Assembly (NCBI RefSeq): GCF_028551275.1 | Contig: NZ_CP117025.1 | Location: forward strand, 248,001 to 312,000 | Source of the DNA: Sphingomonas hankookensis | GTDB taxonomy: Bacteria > Pseudomonadota > Alphaproteobacteria > Sphingomonadales > Sphingomonadaceae | DNA length: 64,000 nt | Direction of reading: 5' to 3' | In this document: one piece after another, positions 17,055 through 26,175 of the stretch | How positions within the stretch are numbered: position 1 is the stretch's first letter | Layout: every line of letters begins with the position of its first letter | Notes under the pieces: generated by a model | Databases searched by the model: none | Told to the model about the DNA's origin: nothing | Seen by the model: the letters and a program-made list of their open reading frames with translations, nothing else | Position numbers and translations under genes: made by a program

Positions 17055-19124
17055 ATGTTCATCCTCCACCTCGCCCTGCAGGGATGTCTTCGCGCGCGTG
17101 AGGTGGAATATGGAGTGACGGCGGATACCGGCGGCCATATCCGCTACCTCCTCGATCTGGTTGCCGCGACTGGCGGGCATCCAGGCATTACCCGGACCGA
17201 AATCGTCACCAGAGCCTTTCGTGGCGGGCCGCTGGGCGAAGGCTATTGGCGCGAAAGCGAGTTTATCGACGATACGACGCGCATCGTCCGCTTGCGCTCG
17301 GCCAGCGACGCCTATCTGCCGAAGGAAGCGCTGTGGACGGAGACCGACAGCTTCGTCGACGCACTGGTCGCGCATATCGCGGCGCTCGACCGCCGTCCCG
17401 ACCTGATCCACGCCCATTATGCCGATGCCGGCGCGGTGGCGGCGGCGGTCAAGGCGCGGCTCGGCATTCCCTATATCTTCACCGCCCATTCGCTGGGCCG
17501 CGTCAAGCAGGTGGCGTTCGGCACCGACTGCGCCGAAACCGCCGGCCTCGAACGCCGCATCGCAATCGAGGATCATGCCATCGCCCATGCCGATGCGATC
17601 ATCGCCTCCTCGCGCGACGAGGCGGAGGTGCAATATGCCGGCTATCCCAGCTACGATCCCGGCCGCATCCGCATCATCCCGCCGGGCAGCGACCTCGGGC
17701 TGTTCGCCGGTAACTGCACCGACGCGCTGGTCGATGCGCGGATCGACCGCTTCCTCGCCGACCCCTCCAAGCCCGTCATCCTCGCGCTGGCCCGCCCGGT
17801 CAGCAAGAAGAACCTCGCCGCGCTCGTCCATGCCTATGGCCGCTGCCCGGCGCTACAGACCGCCGCGAACCTCGTCATCGTGGCCGGCACGCGCGACGAT
17901 CCGCGCAGCCTCGAACCCGAACTGGCTGGCAACATGGCCGAGCTGTTCGCGCTGATCGACCGCTACGACCTCTACGGATCGGTCGCGATTCCCAAGACCC
18001 ACGCCCCGCACGAAGTCCCCGCCATCTACGCCCATGCCCGGGCCAAGCGCGGCATCTTCGTCAATCCGGCGCTCAACGAACCCTTCGGGCTGACCCTGCT
18101 GGAAGCGGCGGCGTCGGGACTGCCGCTGGTCGCGACCGACAGCGGCGGGCCGAACGACATCATCGAAGGCTGCAACAACGGCATCCTCGTCGACCCGCGC
18201 GACCCGCATGCCATCGGGCAGGCGATGTTGAAGATCCTGTCCGACGATGCGCTATGGGACACCTATTCGCACGCCGGCGCAACGGCGGCCGAGCTGTACG
18301 ACTGGGACGGCCATGTCGCGCGCTATGCCGAACTGGCGGCGGCGGTGATCGCGCCGCCGGCTCCGGCGATCGAGACGCCACGCCTGCTGCTCGTCTCCGA
18401 TATCGACAACACGCTGTTGGGTGAAACCGAGGCGGCGCAGGCGTTCAACCTGTGGCACGGCGACCAGCACGACATGCTGTTCGGCATCGCCACCGGGCGC
18501 AGCCTGCACAGCGCACTGGCGATCCTCGCGCAGAACCAGGTCGCACCGCCCGCCGTCATGATCACCTCGGTCGGATCGGAAATCTACCACCGCATCCATG
18601 GCGGCGTGTACGCCCGCGACGATGCGTGGACCGCGATCATCGACGCCGGCTGGGATCGTGCCGCCATCGCCGCCCTGCTGGCCGAACAGGGCGAGCTGCG
18701 CCCGCAAAGCCCGCTCGAACAGCGCAGCCACAAATTGAGCTATTTCACCGGTGGCGAACCCGACATTGCCGAACGTATCCGCGACCTGCTGGCCGGCGCT
18801 GGCTTCGCCGCATCGGTGATCCACAGCCATGGCCGCTATCTCGACATCTTGCCCTTGGCCGCGTCGAAGGGGACGGCGGTCGATTATGTCCGCCGCCGCG
18901 CGCAGATGCGCCGTGATCAGGTGATCGTCGCGGGCGACAGCGGCAACGATGTCGAAATGCTGCGCGCCTGCGCCCATGCGATCATCGTCGGCAATTATTC
19001 CGACGGCCTGGCGCAGCGTCCCGACCTCGCCCACAGCTATGTCGCCCGGCGCGGCTATGCGTTCGGGATCATGGAGGGAGTCGCCCATTTCCGCGGGCAA
19101 CCGGCACAGCGTCTGTCGGCGTGA
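17055..19124 (+). CDS. Sucrose-phosphate synthase fused to sucrose-phosphatase-like HAD domain
   Basis: A 689-residue two-domain protein. Residues 1-440 are a GT4 sucrose-phosphate-synthase-type glycosyltransferase: start GCLRAREVEYGVTADTGGHI, IFTAHSLGRVK in the middle, and NEPFGLTLLEA with Glu342 and Glu350. Residues 443-689 are a HAD phosphatase with SDIDNT (Asp449, Asp451), the Lys of LPLAASKGTAV, and GDSGNDVEML. The first domain would make sucrose 6-phosphate from a nucleotide glucose and fructose 6-phosphate, and the second would remove the phosphate. Sucrose commonly serves as an osmoprotectant or carbon reserve. The next GT2 gene starts within its stop codon (GTGA). Confidence 0.9.
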   Translation: MFILHLALQGCLRAREVEYGVTADTGGHIRYLLDLVAATGGHPGITRTEIVTRAFRGGPLGEGYWRESEFIDDTTRIVRLRSASDAYLPKEALWTETDSFVDALVAHIAALDRRPDLIHAHYADAGAVAAAVKARLGIPYIFTAHSLGRVKQVAFGTDCAETAGLERRIAIEDHAIAHADAIIASSRDEAEVQYAGYPSYDPGRIRIIPPGSDLGLFAGNCTDALVDARIDRFLADPSKPVILALARPVSKKNLAALVHAYGRCPALQTAANLVIVAGTRDDPRSLEPELAGNMAELFALIDRYDLYGSVAIPKTHAPHEVPAIYAHARAKRGIFVNPALNEPFGLTLLEAAASGLPLVATDSGGPNDIIEGCNNGILVDPRDPHAIGQAMLKILSDDALWDTYSHAGATAAELYDWDGHVARYAELAAAVIAPPAPAIETPRLLLVSDIDNTLLGETEAAQAFNLWHGDQHDMLFGIATGRSLHSALAILAQNQVAPPAVMITSVGSEIYHRIHGGVYARDDAWTAIIDAGWDRAAIAALLAEQGELRPQSPLEQRSHKLSYFTGGEPDIAERIRDLLAGAGFAASVIHSHGRYLDILPLAASKGTAVDYVRRRAQMRRDQVIVAGDSGNDVEMLRACAHAIIVGNYSDGLAQRPDLAHSYVARRGYAFGIMEGVAHFRGQPAQRLSA

Positions 19125-19954
19125 TCTCGGTCTGCACGCTGGTGCGCGGGCGGACCGCGCAACTGGCGAATCTGTTGTGGGGCATCGCCGCACAGACGCG
19201 CAAGCCCGACGAGCTGGTCATCGCCTATATGCAGCCGCAAGCGCCCGCCGGCCTGCCCGACCCCGGCGTACCGGTGCGGGAGGTGTTCGTGCCGGGAGAC
19301 CCGATGCCGCTGGCCGAAGCGCGCAACGCCGCCGCTGCGACCGCGCGGGGCGAGCGGCTGATCTTCCTCGACGTCGATTGCGTGCCCTCGCCGACCTTGG
19401 TCGAACGCTACGACCAGGCATTGGACACCGCGCCCGGCGTCTATCTGGGCGAGGTGCGCTATCTGCCGCCCGGCCCCTTCGATCCGGCGAAGGGCGTCCG
19501 CCACCCGGCCAAGCCGGCGCTGTCCGACGACGAAACCCGCCCCGTCCCCAGCCATGGCGAGCTATGGGGCCTGTCCTTCGCCCTGCCCCGTTCGGCATGG
19601 GACGCGGCAGGCGGCATGGACACCGGTTATGTCGGCTATGGCGGCGAGGAAACGGATTTCGCCTGGCGGCTGGCAGCCGCCGGCATCCCGATGGCGTGGG
19701 TCGGCGGCGCGGTGGCGTTTCACCAGCATCACCCCGTCCACATCCCGCCGCTCCACCAGTTCGACGCGATCCTGCGCAACGCCACCCGCTTCCGCGCGCG
19801 CTGGGGGCGGTGGTGCATGGATTATTGGCTGGGCCAGTTCGCACAGGCTGGACTGATCCGGTGGAGCGCCGACAGCGACACGATCGACCGCCTGCGCGCG
19901 CCGACGCTGGCGGAAATCGCCGCCAGCCGGCGTGAGGATGCGCTGTTCAGCTAG
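19121..19954 (+). CDS. Glycosyltransferase family 2 protein
   Basis: A 277-residue GT-A enzyme. It starts with ISVCTLVRGRTAQLANLLWGI, followed by LAEARNAAAATARGERLIFLDVDCVPS (the DxD metal site FLDVDC near residue 87). GYGGEETDFAWRL supplies the conserved ED acceptor-side motif near residues 175-178. A GTG start overlaps the sucrose-phosphate-synthase stop, so the two genes are translated together. The family forms beta-linked sugars on lipid or sugar acceptors. Coupling to sucrose-phosphate synthase suggests a derivative such as a glucosylated compatible solute, but that is only inference. Confidence 0.88.
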   Translation: MISVCTLVRGRTAQLANLLWGIAAQTRKPDELVIAYMQPQAPAGLPDPGVPVREVFVPGDPMPLAEARNAAAATARGERLIFLDVDCVPSPTLVERYDQALDTAPGVYLGEVRYLPPGPFDPAKGVRHPAKPALSDDETRPVPSHGELWGLSFALPRSAWDAAGGMDTGYVGYGGEETDFAWRLAAAGIPMAWVGGAVAFHQHHPVHIPPLHQFDAILRNATRFRARWGRWCMDYWLGQFAQAGLIRWSADSDTIDRLRAPTLAEIAASRREDALFS

Positions 19955-19981
19955 TTACCTCTCCGTCACCCTCCCTTCTTC

Positions 19982-20059
19982 GTACCCCCGCGCAGGCGGG
20001 GGTCCAGGGTAACGAAGCGCGGCGCTTGAGGCTCTGGACCCCCGCCTGCGCGGGGGTAC
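19982..20059. repeat. Dispersed palindromic repeat, family 1, copy B
   Basis: A 78-base element with the same GTACCCCCGCGCAGGCGGGG arms as the copies at 12854-12932 and 42946-43023, and a similar core (CCAGGGTAACG ... GGCTCTGG) in the same orientation as the 42946 copy. It sits between two plus-strand genes, after the GT2 gene. It can form one long or two smaller GC-rich hairpins. Confidence 0.85.
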
Positions 20060-20169
20060 GGCCATGCTTGAACGAGCCGATAATTCTCCATCAAATCTGC
20101 ACAACCCCTCCCTTCGCGATCCATATCGCCCTGCGATACCCTCCGGCAGAGACCGCGAAAGGACCGCCC

Positions 20170-20727
20170 ATGACCCGTTCGATCAACCCGCACCTGCTCG
20201 GCTGGAGCGCCGCCGCCGCGCTGCTCGCCGTGCCGTTCGTCGCCGGCGCGCCATGGACGCCCGCCGACTATGTCTTCGCGGCCGTCATGCTCGGCGTAGC
20301 AGGCGGCGCGATCGAATTGGGCCAGCGCGCGTCGACCGGCCTTGCCTATCGTGCAGGCACGCTGGTCGCGGTCGCCGCCGCGTTCCTGCTGGTGTGGATC
20401 AACGCGGCGGTCGGGTTCTTCGGCAGCGAGGATAAAGACGTCAACGCGGTCTTCGGCCTCGTCCTGCTGGTCGCGGTCGGCGGTACGCTCCTCGCCCGCC
20501 TCCGCCCCCGTGGCGTCGCCCGTGCCATGGCCGCCACCGCCGTGACGCAGTTCGCGATCGGGCTGACCGGCATCGCCGCCGGCTGGGCTGCGCCCAACCC
20601 GGTCGGCGTTCGCACGACTCTGGGCGGCACAGCCTTCTTCTGCGTGCTATGGCTCGCCAGCGCCGCGCTGTTCGCCCGTGCCGCGCGTCAGTCGGCCCAG
20701 AGCCGCACCGCCAGCCCCTCGATATAG
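20170..20727 (+). CDS. Small multi-spanning membrane protein of unknown function
   Basis: A 185-residue protein whose ATG at 20170 is preceded by GAAAGGA. It has about five hydrophobic segments (near residues 11-28, 35-50, 61-82, 94-108, 115-135 and 146-166, the last two less certain) joined by short loops. I do not recognise a named family. It resembles unknown small alphaproteobacterial membrane proteins and has no catalytic motif. The C-terminus ends in a Ser/Gln-rich tail. Its 3' end overlaps the convergent glycosyltransferase gene by 40 bases. It lies after repeat copy B and so is probably separate from the GT2 operon. Confidence 0.75.
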   Translation: MTRSINPHLLGWSAAAALLAVPFVAGAPWTPADYVFAAVMLGVAGGAIELGQRASTGLAYRAGTLVAVAAAFLLVWINAAVGFFGSEDKDVNAVFGLVLLVAVGGTLLARLRPRGVARAMAATAVTQFAIGLTGIAAGWAAPNPVGVRTTLGGTAFFCVLWLASAALFARAARQSAQSRTASPSI

Positions 20728-21788
20728 TCCGCCGCCCGCGCCGCAGCGCCCGGATCATACAGCGCCGCCAAAGCCGCCGGGTCGAGCGCCTTCGCCTGAT
20801 CCAGCAACCCGCGCCAGGGGCTAAGCGACCCCGGCCATTGGTGCAGCGCCACCGCCGCGCCGACTTCCGCCAGCCGGTCGGCCTTGCGCGTCTGCTCGGC
20901 AAAATACCGCCATTCGGGCGCGCAGATATAGGGCCGCCCGACCCGCGCGATCTCATGCACCGTATTGTCGCCGGCGGATGCGATCACGACATCGGCGGCG
21001 GCAATGTGGTCGGTCACGCCATCGACCCAGCCCTTTTCGACCAGATTGCCGAAATCGGTCTCATGCCCCTCGCGGTGCACCGGTCCGACCACCAGCCACA
21101 GCGCGTCCGGCACCGCCCGCGCCGCCATGGTGAGGGGCGCATAGGGCGTCCCCGCCCCGCCGCCGCCGGTCAGCACCAGCACGACCTCGCGCTCCGGATC
21201 GATCCCCAGCCGCGCCCGCGCCTCCGCCTTGGTCGGCACCGCATCGGTGGTGGTGCATAGCCCGCCGGTATAACAGGTCTTGGCCCGGCCCCAGTCGGGG
21301 AAGTCGTCCTGCTCGATCCTCTCGTCGAACGGCGCCAGCAGCCCGACACACGCCTGATACGCGCCCAGATGCCCCGGATCGGTGCGGTCGCCATGCATGC
21401 GGATCTTGATCGCCGGCACGCTGGCGATCCGCGCCATCAGCGCGATCTCCGCCGATACATCGACCACGAACAAGGCCGGGGCGGCATCGTCGAGATGGTC
21501 GAGGATCGTGCGCATCGTCCGCCGCGTGGCGTCCACGCCCAGCGGCACGCAATGCAGCACTTCCGGCGTCGGCTGATCGAACAGCGCGGCCGTCGGCACC
21601 GGCGCGCCGATCATGTTGGGCAGTTGCACCAGATCGACCGGCCGGTCGAACCCGTCGAACAATTCGGGCCGCGCGCACAGGATCGTCACGCGGCGGTCGG
21701 CGGGCAGTTCGCGGATGATCGCCATCGCCCGGTTGGCGTGGCCACGCCCCTGATGATGGATGAAGAAGGTGATCGGCCGCGTCGTCAT
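20688..21788 (-). CDS. GT-B glycosyltransferase, family 28/MurG-like
   Basis: A 366-residue protein starting MTTRPITFFIHHQGRGHANRAMAII, where the H-Q-G-R-G-H loop is the acceptor-side glycine loop of MurG/GT28-like enzymes. The C-terminal half has VVLVLTGGGGAGTPYA at the domain boundary and ADVVIASAGDNTVHEIARVGRP, matching the donor-binding GT28 motif. It probably transfers a nucleotide sugar to a lipid or glycan; substrates are unknown. It is divergent from the sulfotransferase gene (124-base gap), which suggests a common role in decorating a surface glycan. No signal peptide is evident. Confidence 0.82.
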   Translation of the reverse strand: MTTRPITFFIHHQGRGHANRAMAIIRELPADRRVTILCARPELFDGFDRPVDLVQLPNMIGAPVPTAALFDQPTPEVLHCVPLGVDATRRTMRTILDHLDDAAPALFVVDVSAEIALMARIASVPAIKIRMHGDRTDPGHLGAYQACVGLLAPFDERIEQDDFPDWGRAKTCYTGGLCTTTDAVPTKAEARARLGIDPEREVVLVLTGGGGAGTPYAPLTMAARAVPDALWLVVGPVHREGHETDFGNLVEKGWVDGVTDHIAAADVVIASAGDNTVHEIARVGRPYICAPEWRYFAEQTRKADRLAEVGAAVALHQWPGSLSPWRGLLDQAKALDPAALAALYDPGAAARAADYIEGLAVRLWAD

Positions 21789-21912
21789 ATGTCCCCCGGA
21801 GAAACCCGTCTGGCTGCACGAACGCCGGGAACCCTTGCCGGCTCCCTGCGTAGCCCCGACAAGCGAAAATTATTTCGGGATCACAATGATTTCCGATGAT
21901 TCGCATGGGAAT

Positions 21913-22689
21913 ATGAACTGCATGTCGACCTGGACGACCCCGCGTGCCGGCCTCTCCATCCTGCGCCGCGGCGATACCCCGATCCGCGCCATCCAGGTCT
22001 ATGGACAGCGTTGTTCGGGGACCAACGTCCTGATCCGATCGATCGAGGCCAATCTCGGCCCCGCCGCCTTTACCGAAAGCTACGGCTTCAAACACTGGTT
22101 CGTGCCCGAACAGGTGCTCTTCCCGCGCGACGTGATGGTGCTGGCGGTCGCGCGCGAGTCCGTAGACTGGGTGCGCAGCCTGCATCGCCAGCCCTGGCAC
22201 GCCCATCCGGAGCTGAAGGCGCTCGGCTTCTCCGACTTCATCCGCGCGCCGTGGCACAGCTATTGGGACAAAGAGTTCTGGGGGGTAGAGGACGACCATC
22301 CGGTGCTGGGGCGCGAGATGCTGCACGAACGCTGCCCCGATACCGGCGAACGCTTCGCCAACCCGCTCGCCAAGCGTACCGCGAAGCTGCGCCACTGGAG
22401 CGGCCTGCACGACCGCGCGCACCATGTCGCGCTGCTCAGCCATGAAGCGTTCGTCGCCGACCCCGCCGGCGTGATCGCCGACCTGTCCGCCGCCACCGGC
22501 CTGCCCATGGCCGACCCGTTCGTGTCGCAGGACAGCTACAAGGGGCAGGGCAAGCGCCCCTTCACCCCCACCGCCTATGCCGACATTTCCGACACCGACC
22601 GCGCGCATATCCATGCCTGGCTCGATCCGGAGGTGGAGGCGCGGTTCGGCTTCACCATCCCGGTGCCGCAAGCGGAGGCGGCGGAATAG
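21913..22689 (+). CDS. Sulfotransferase-like protein
   Basis: A 258-residue protein with a phosphosulfate-binding P-loop-like motif, IQVYGQRCSGTNVLIRSIEA, near residues 28-47. The mid-protein segment VMVLAVARESVDWVRSLHRQPWH matches the 3'-phosphate-binding region. FTPTAYADISDTDRAHIHAWLDPEVEARFGF is like the C-terminal end of many sulfotransferases. It would transfer sulfate from PAPS to a sugar or other hydroxyl. The ATG at 21913 is picked because a GGGA site lies just upstream; ATGs at 21883 and 21922 are alternatives. The stop codon lies in the outer end of a perfect inverted repeat. Confidence 0.75.
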   Translation: MNCMSTWTTPRAGLSILRRGDTPIRAIQVYGQRCSGTNVLIRSIEANLGPAAFTESYGFKHWFVPEQVLFPRDVMVLAVARESVDWVRSLHRQPWHAHPELKALGFSDFIRAPWHSYWDKEFWGVEDDHPVLGREMLHERCPDTGERFANPLAKRTAKLRHWSGLHDRAHHVALLSHEAFVADPAGVIADLSAATGLPMADPFVSQDSYKGQGKRPFTPTAYADISDTDRAHIHAWLDPEVEARFGFTIPVPQAEAAE

Positions 22690-22854
22690 GGGTTCGCGCG
22701 GAGGCGCGGAGACGCGGAGGCGTTGCGTTCCAGGCGAATGCCGCGCGATCGGGAGACGCTTGTTCCCGTTGCAACGGGAAAGAGACCGCCGGCGCGAGAG
22801 AGGGTTGCTACAGGCGCAACCCCTCCGCGTCTCCGCGCCTCCGCGCGAACCCCT
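22688..22854. repeat. Perfect 33-bp inverted repeat between convergent genes
   Basis: Arm 22688-22720 is the exact reverse complement of 22822-22854, with a 101-base centre. The outermost bases carry both neighbouring stop codons: TAG at 22687-22689 for the sulfotransferase and TAG at 22855-22853 for the membrane protein. The arms start with GGGGTTCGCGCGGAGG. It could form a long cruciform or act as a terminator for both transcripts, or be a small non-autonomous mobile element. The centre contains a minor internal match (GTTGCAACGGG, 22768-22778) and no gene. Confidence 0.9.
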
Positions 22855-24292
22855 ATCTTTCTTTTACCTTCGCCCGCCGAACCAACCCGGCCAACGCGAC
22901 CGTCAGCACCCCGGCAACCGCAGCCCAGATCGCCAGCCCCTGCCACGGCGTGTACCCGAACCACTCGTCCGCCACCGTCCGCAGATAGCCGGGATCGAAC
23001 CGCTCGCGGAACACCGCCACCGCCAGCGCGCGCGGTTCGCCCCCCGGCGCGGTGATCTCGGCACTGGCGATCGCCATGTTGAGTACGACCGACCCGGCCA
23101 GCAGCACCGCGACAGCGGTTCGCGACCAGCGCGTCGCCTGCGCCCAGAACGCGCCGATACCGATGCACAGGAACCCGACCGCTGGCAGCGCGTGGCGCGG
23201 CCCCGTCGCGTTGCCGCCGTCCCAGTAATAATAGCTGGCGTTGATCAGGAACGGCACCACCGCCCCTGCGACCGCCAACCAGCCGATCGCCCGCGTCGCC
23301 GGATCGCGCACCAGCATCGCGATGCCGAACGGCGCGACGATCAGGATCGGCGCGACCCACAATATCCCCCGCCGCTCGCCGAAGGTCAGTTCGTACAGGA
23401 CATAGGGCTTAGGATAGGTCAGCCCGAAAAACCCCTCCTGCATGCCGGCAAAGTCGGTGACCCCCGAATAGCCGAGCCGAAACACCGTCCCGAACGCGAT
23501 CAGGTTATAGCCGACCAGCACCACCAGCGCGCTCGCCCCGACCGCCAGCGCGACGACAACGGTCCGCACCGCCTCCCCGCGCGGCAGCGACCGCAGCCGC
23601 CACAAGGCATAGCCCGCAACCGGCAGCCCGGCGATCAGCGCGGAATGTTCGATCAGCACCGCCCAGCCGAGCGCAAGGCCCGCGACCACTGCATGAAACC
23701 ACGACCGCCCCGGCCCGGTCCCGCGCCACACCGCCCAGCTCGCAATCACCAGCAGCGCGGCGACCGGCGCATGGCCGAAGATCGTCGTCGACCATCCCCA
23801 GACCGTCGTGCCCAGCCCATAGGACAAAGCCGCGACCGCCCCCGCCTCGACATCGCGGGTAACCCTGCGCACCAGATCGTAGAGCAGCATCGCCGCCAGC
23901 GCGCTCAAGACCGCGCAGATGGTGATCGCCACCAGCCGGATGCGAATTTTGAGGAAACGGTTGAACTCGCGATTCTCGAACCCCGGCACGAAATCGCTGG
24001 CGCGCTGGCCCGACACGGCATTCGCGACCATGACGGCGGGGATGCCCAGCACGGTGATGCCGGGCGCCTTGTCCGAATAATAATGATCGCCGAAATGCGC
24101 CTTGTCGATCGTCAGCGCGGCATATTCGTCGATGGTGGCGTCGCCCTCCTCGACCAGCGACAGCGTGGCGAACATGCGGACGGCGTTGTTGGGGTTGAAC
24201 TCCCACGACCCGAACCACGCGCAGGAAAACCACACGAGGATCAGGATCACCCACGCGACCGGGTCGCGACGCAGCGGCGGGGAGGTCGGCAT
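22853..24292 (-). CDS. Multi-spanning GT39/PMT-like glycosyltransferase
   Basis: A 479-residue membrane protein with ten or more hydrophobic segments. Near the N-terminus it has MFATLSLVEEGDATIDEYA and HYYSDKAPGITVLGIPAVM. The YYSDKAPG loop recurs in bacterial PMT/ArnT-like transferases, where the acidic residues after the first helix are the active site. A later YYYWDGGNATGPRHALPAVGF motif is also typical of this group. These use polyprenyl-phosphate sugars in the periplasm; the acceptor is unknown. The stop codon is part of the perfect inverted repeat. Gene order, convergent with the sulfotransferase, keeps it in the glycan region. Confidence 0.75.
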   Translation of the reverse strand: MPTSPPLRRDPVAWVILILVWFSCAWFGSWEFNPNNAVRMFATLSLVEEGDATIDEYAALTIDKAHFGDHYYSDKAPGITVLGIPAVMVANAVSGQRASDFVPGFENREFNRFLKIRIRLVAITICAVLSALAAMLLYDLVRRVTRDVEAGAVAALSYGLGTTVWGWSTTIFGHAPVAALLVIASWAVWRGTGPGRSWFHAVVAGLALGWAVLIEHSALIAGLPVAGYALWRLRSLPRGEAVRTVVVALAVGASALVVLVGYNLIAFGTVFRLGYSGVTDFAGMQEGFFGLTYPKPYVLYELTFGERRGILWVAPILIVAPFGIAMLVRDPATRAIGWLAVAGAVVPFLINASYYYWDGGNATGPRHALPAVGFLCIGIGAFWAQATRWSRTAVAVLLAGSVVLNMAIASAEITAPGGEPRALAVAVFRERFDPGYLRTVADEWFGYTPWQGLAIWAAVAGVLTVALAGLVRRAKVKER

Positions 24293-24314
24293 GCGTCGCT
24301 CCCCGTCGCGCAGG

Positions 24315-25922
24315 TCAGAAGATCCGGTTGAGCAGCAGGTACAGAGACCCCGACAGCAGCACCGACACCGGCAGCGTCAGCACCCATGCCATCAACAGGT
24401 TGCGCACCGTCGACATCTGCAACCCCGACCGGTTCGCCGCCATCGTGCCGGCGACGCCCGACGACAGGACATGCGTCGTCGACACCGGCAGGCCGAGGCT
24501 GTCGGCACCGAAGATCGTGCCCATCGCCACCAGTTCGGCCGACGCACCCTGCGCATAGGTCAGGTGGGTCTTGCCGATCTTTTCGCCCACCGTGACCACG
24601 ATCCGCTTCCACCCGACCATGGTGCCCAGACCCAGGGCGAAGGCGACCGCGACCTTGACCCATAGCGGGATGAAGCGCGTGCCGGCGTCCAGCGACCCGC
24701 GATATTCGGTCAGCACCTTCTTGTCGCCTTCGGTCAGCGACAGCGTCGGCTCCTTGGCCAGCCTCTTCACCGCTTCCGACGTCAGGTACATGTCGTTGCG
24801 CATATTGCCGCTGACGGCGGCCGGCACCTTGGCCAGCGTGCCATATTCGCGGACCTGCTGCTCGATCGCGCCGACCATCGTGGTCACGGCGGGCACGGTT
24901 TCGGCGGTCAGCTTGCGGTCGGTGATGTAGCGCTGCGCCTGCGACCGCGCGGTCGCGTCGTCGGGCAGCGCGCCATCGCCCTGCGGCGTCAGCACGCGCA
25001 CCGCGGCGGCGCTGTTGGTCGCGAACTGCGCCTCATATTGTGCCGGCACCGCGCGGTTCAGCGCATAGGCGGTGGGCACCGTGCCGATCAGGATCAGCAT
25101 GATCAGGCCCATGCCCTTCTGCCCGTCGTTCGACCCGTGGGCGAAGCTGACGCCGGTGCAGGTGAAGATCAGCAGCGCGCGAATCCACAGCGGCGGTGGC
25201 GTGTCGCCGACCGGCGCCTCGTACAGCTTGCGGTTGCGGATCAGCGTCTTCATGGCGAGGAACAGCAGCGCGGCGACGCCGAAGCCGATCATCGGCGACA
25301 CCAGCAGCGCCTTGCCGATCTCGGTCGCCTTGTCCCAGTCCACCCCGGCTGACCCGTTGCGCCCCTGCAGGATCGCATTGGCGACGCCGACGCCGATGAT
25401 CGACCCGATCAGCGTGTGCGACGACGACGACGGAATGCCCAGCGCCCAGGTGGCGAGGTTCCACACGATCGCCGCGATCAGCAGCGCGAACACCATTGCG
25501 AATCCGGACGACGACCCCACTTGCAGGATCAGCTCGATCGGCAGCAGCGAGATGATGCCGAACGCGACCGCGCCGGTCGACATCAGCACGCCCAGGAAGT
25601 TGAACACTCCCGACCACACCACCGCGACATGGGCGGGCATCGAATTGGTGTAGATCACGGTCGCGACCGCATTGGCGGTGTCGTGGAAACCGTTCACGAA
25701 TTCGAAGCCCAGCGCGATGATCAGCGCGAGCACCAGCAGCGCGAAGGGCATCAGCGTCAGCGGATCGACGCTGGCCGCCGCCGCATCGTGATAGACGTTG
25801 TAGACGACATAGCCGAGAGCGGCGACGATCGCCGTGGCGAATCCAAACGTACCGGCGCGGCCGAAGCCGTCGTCCAGTTTCGGGCCGGGGCGTCCATCCC
25901 GCTCCAGCGCTGCGCTCGTCAT
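24315..25922 (-). CDS. Inorganic phosphate transporter, PiT family
   Basis: A 535-residue inner-membrane transporter (PitA type). The two inverted halves show EFVNGFHDTANAVATVIYTNSM near residue 75 and LGLPVSTTHVLSSGVAGTMAA near residue 485, the classic PiT duplicate motifs (GFHDTAN, VSTTH). A long hydrophilic region (about residues 295-400) separates them. It imports phosphate with protons or sodium, often as a metal-phosphate. The ATG at 25922 has AGGGGAA upstream on the minus strand; an earlier reading frame to 26129 has no support. The membrane protein at 24292 starts 22 bases downstream of its stop. Confidence 0.93.
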   Translation of the reverse strand: MTSAALERDGRPGPKLDDGFGRAGTFGFATAIVAALGYVVYNVYHDAAAASVDPLTLMPFALLVLALIIALGFEFVNGFHDTANAVATVIYTNSMPAHVAVVWSGVFNFLGVLMSTGAVAFGIISLLPIELILQVGSSSGFAMVFALLIAAIVWNLATWALGIPSSSSHTLIGSIIGVGVANAILQGRNGSAGVDWDKATEIGKALLVSPMIGFGVAALLFLAMKTLIRNRKLYEAPVGDTPPPLWIRALLIFTCTGVSFAHGSNDGQKGMGLIMLILIGTVPTAYALNRAVPAQYEAQFATNSAAAVRVLTPQGDGALPDDATARSQAQRYITDRKLTAETVPAVTTMVGAIEQQVREYGTLAKVPAAVSGNMRNDMYLTSEAVKRLAKEPTLSLTEGDKKVLTEYRGSLDAGTRFIPLWVKVAVAFALGLGTMVGWKRIVVTVGEKIGKTHLTYAQGASAELVAMGTIFGADSLGLPVSTTHVLSSGVAGTMAANRSGLQMSTVRNLLMAWVLTLPVSVLLSGSLYLLLNRIF

Positions 25923-26175
25923 CGAAATTCCCCTGCCGAATGAACGTGTCGCCCTATCGGCGAAGTGTGACAGCTCTTCGGGAGCGTCGCACGCCCAACG
26001 CGTCGGCATCGCGGTTCGGCGATGCGCCCCATAGCGAACCGAATGCGCTTTGGCGATATGATGCGCGAAATCCCCGATTTGCGCCGATGGCGTTGCCTTG
26101 CCGCCACATGCCATGCGGCGAATCGGCACCGCTTCGCGCTTGACGACTCACCCGGCAGGGGTGCCATGCGGCGCC

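Noticed and set aside
12854..20059. GC-rich repeats considered as a CRISPR array
   Set aside because: Copies are single, thousands of bases apart and have no spacers or cas genes nearby; they are dispersed palindromes.
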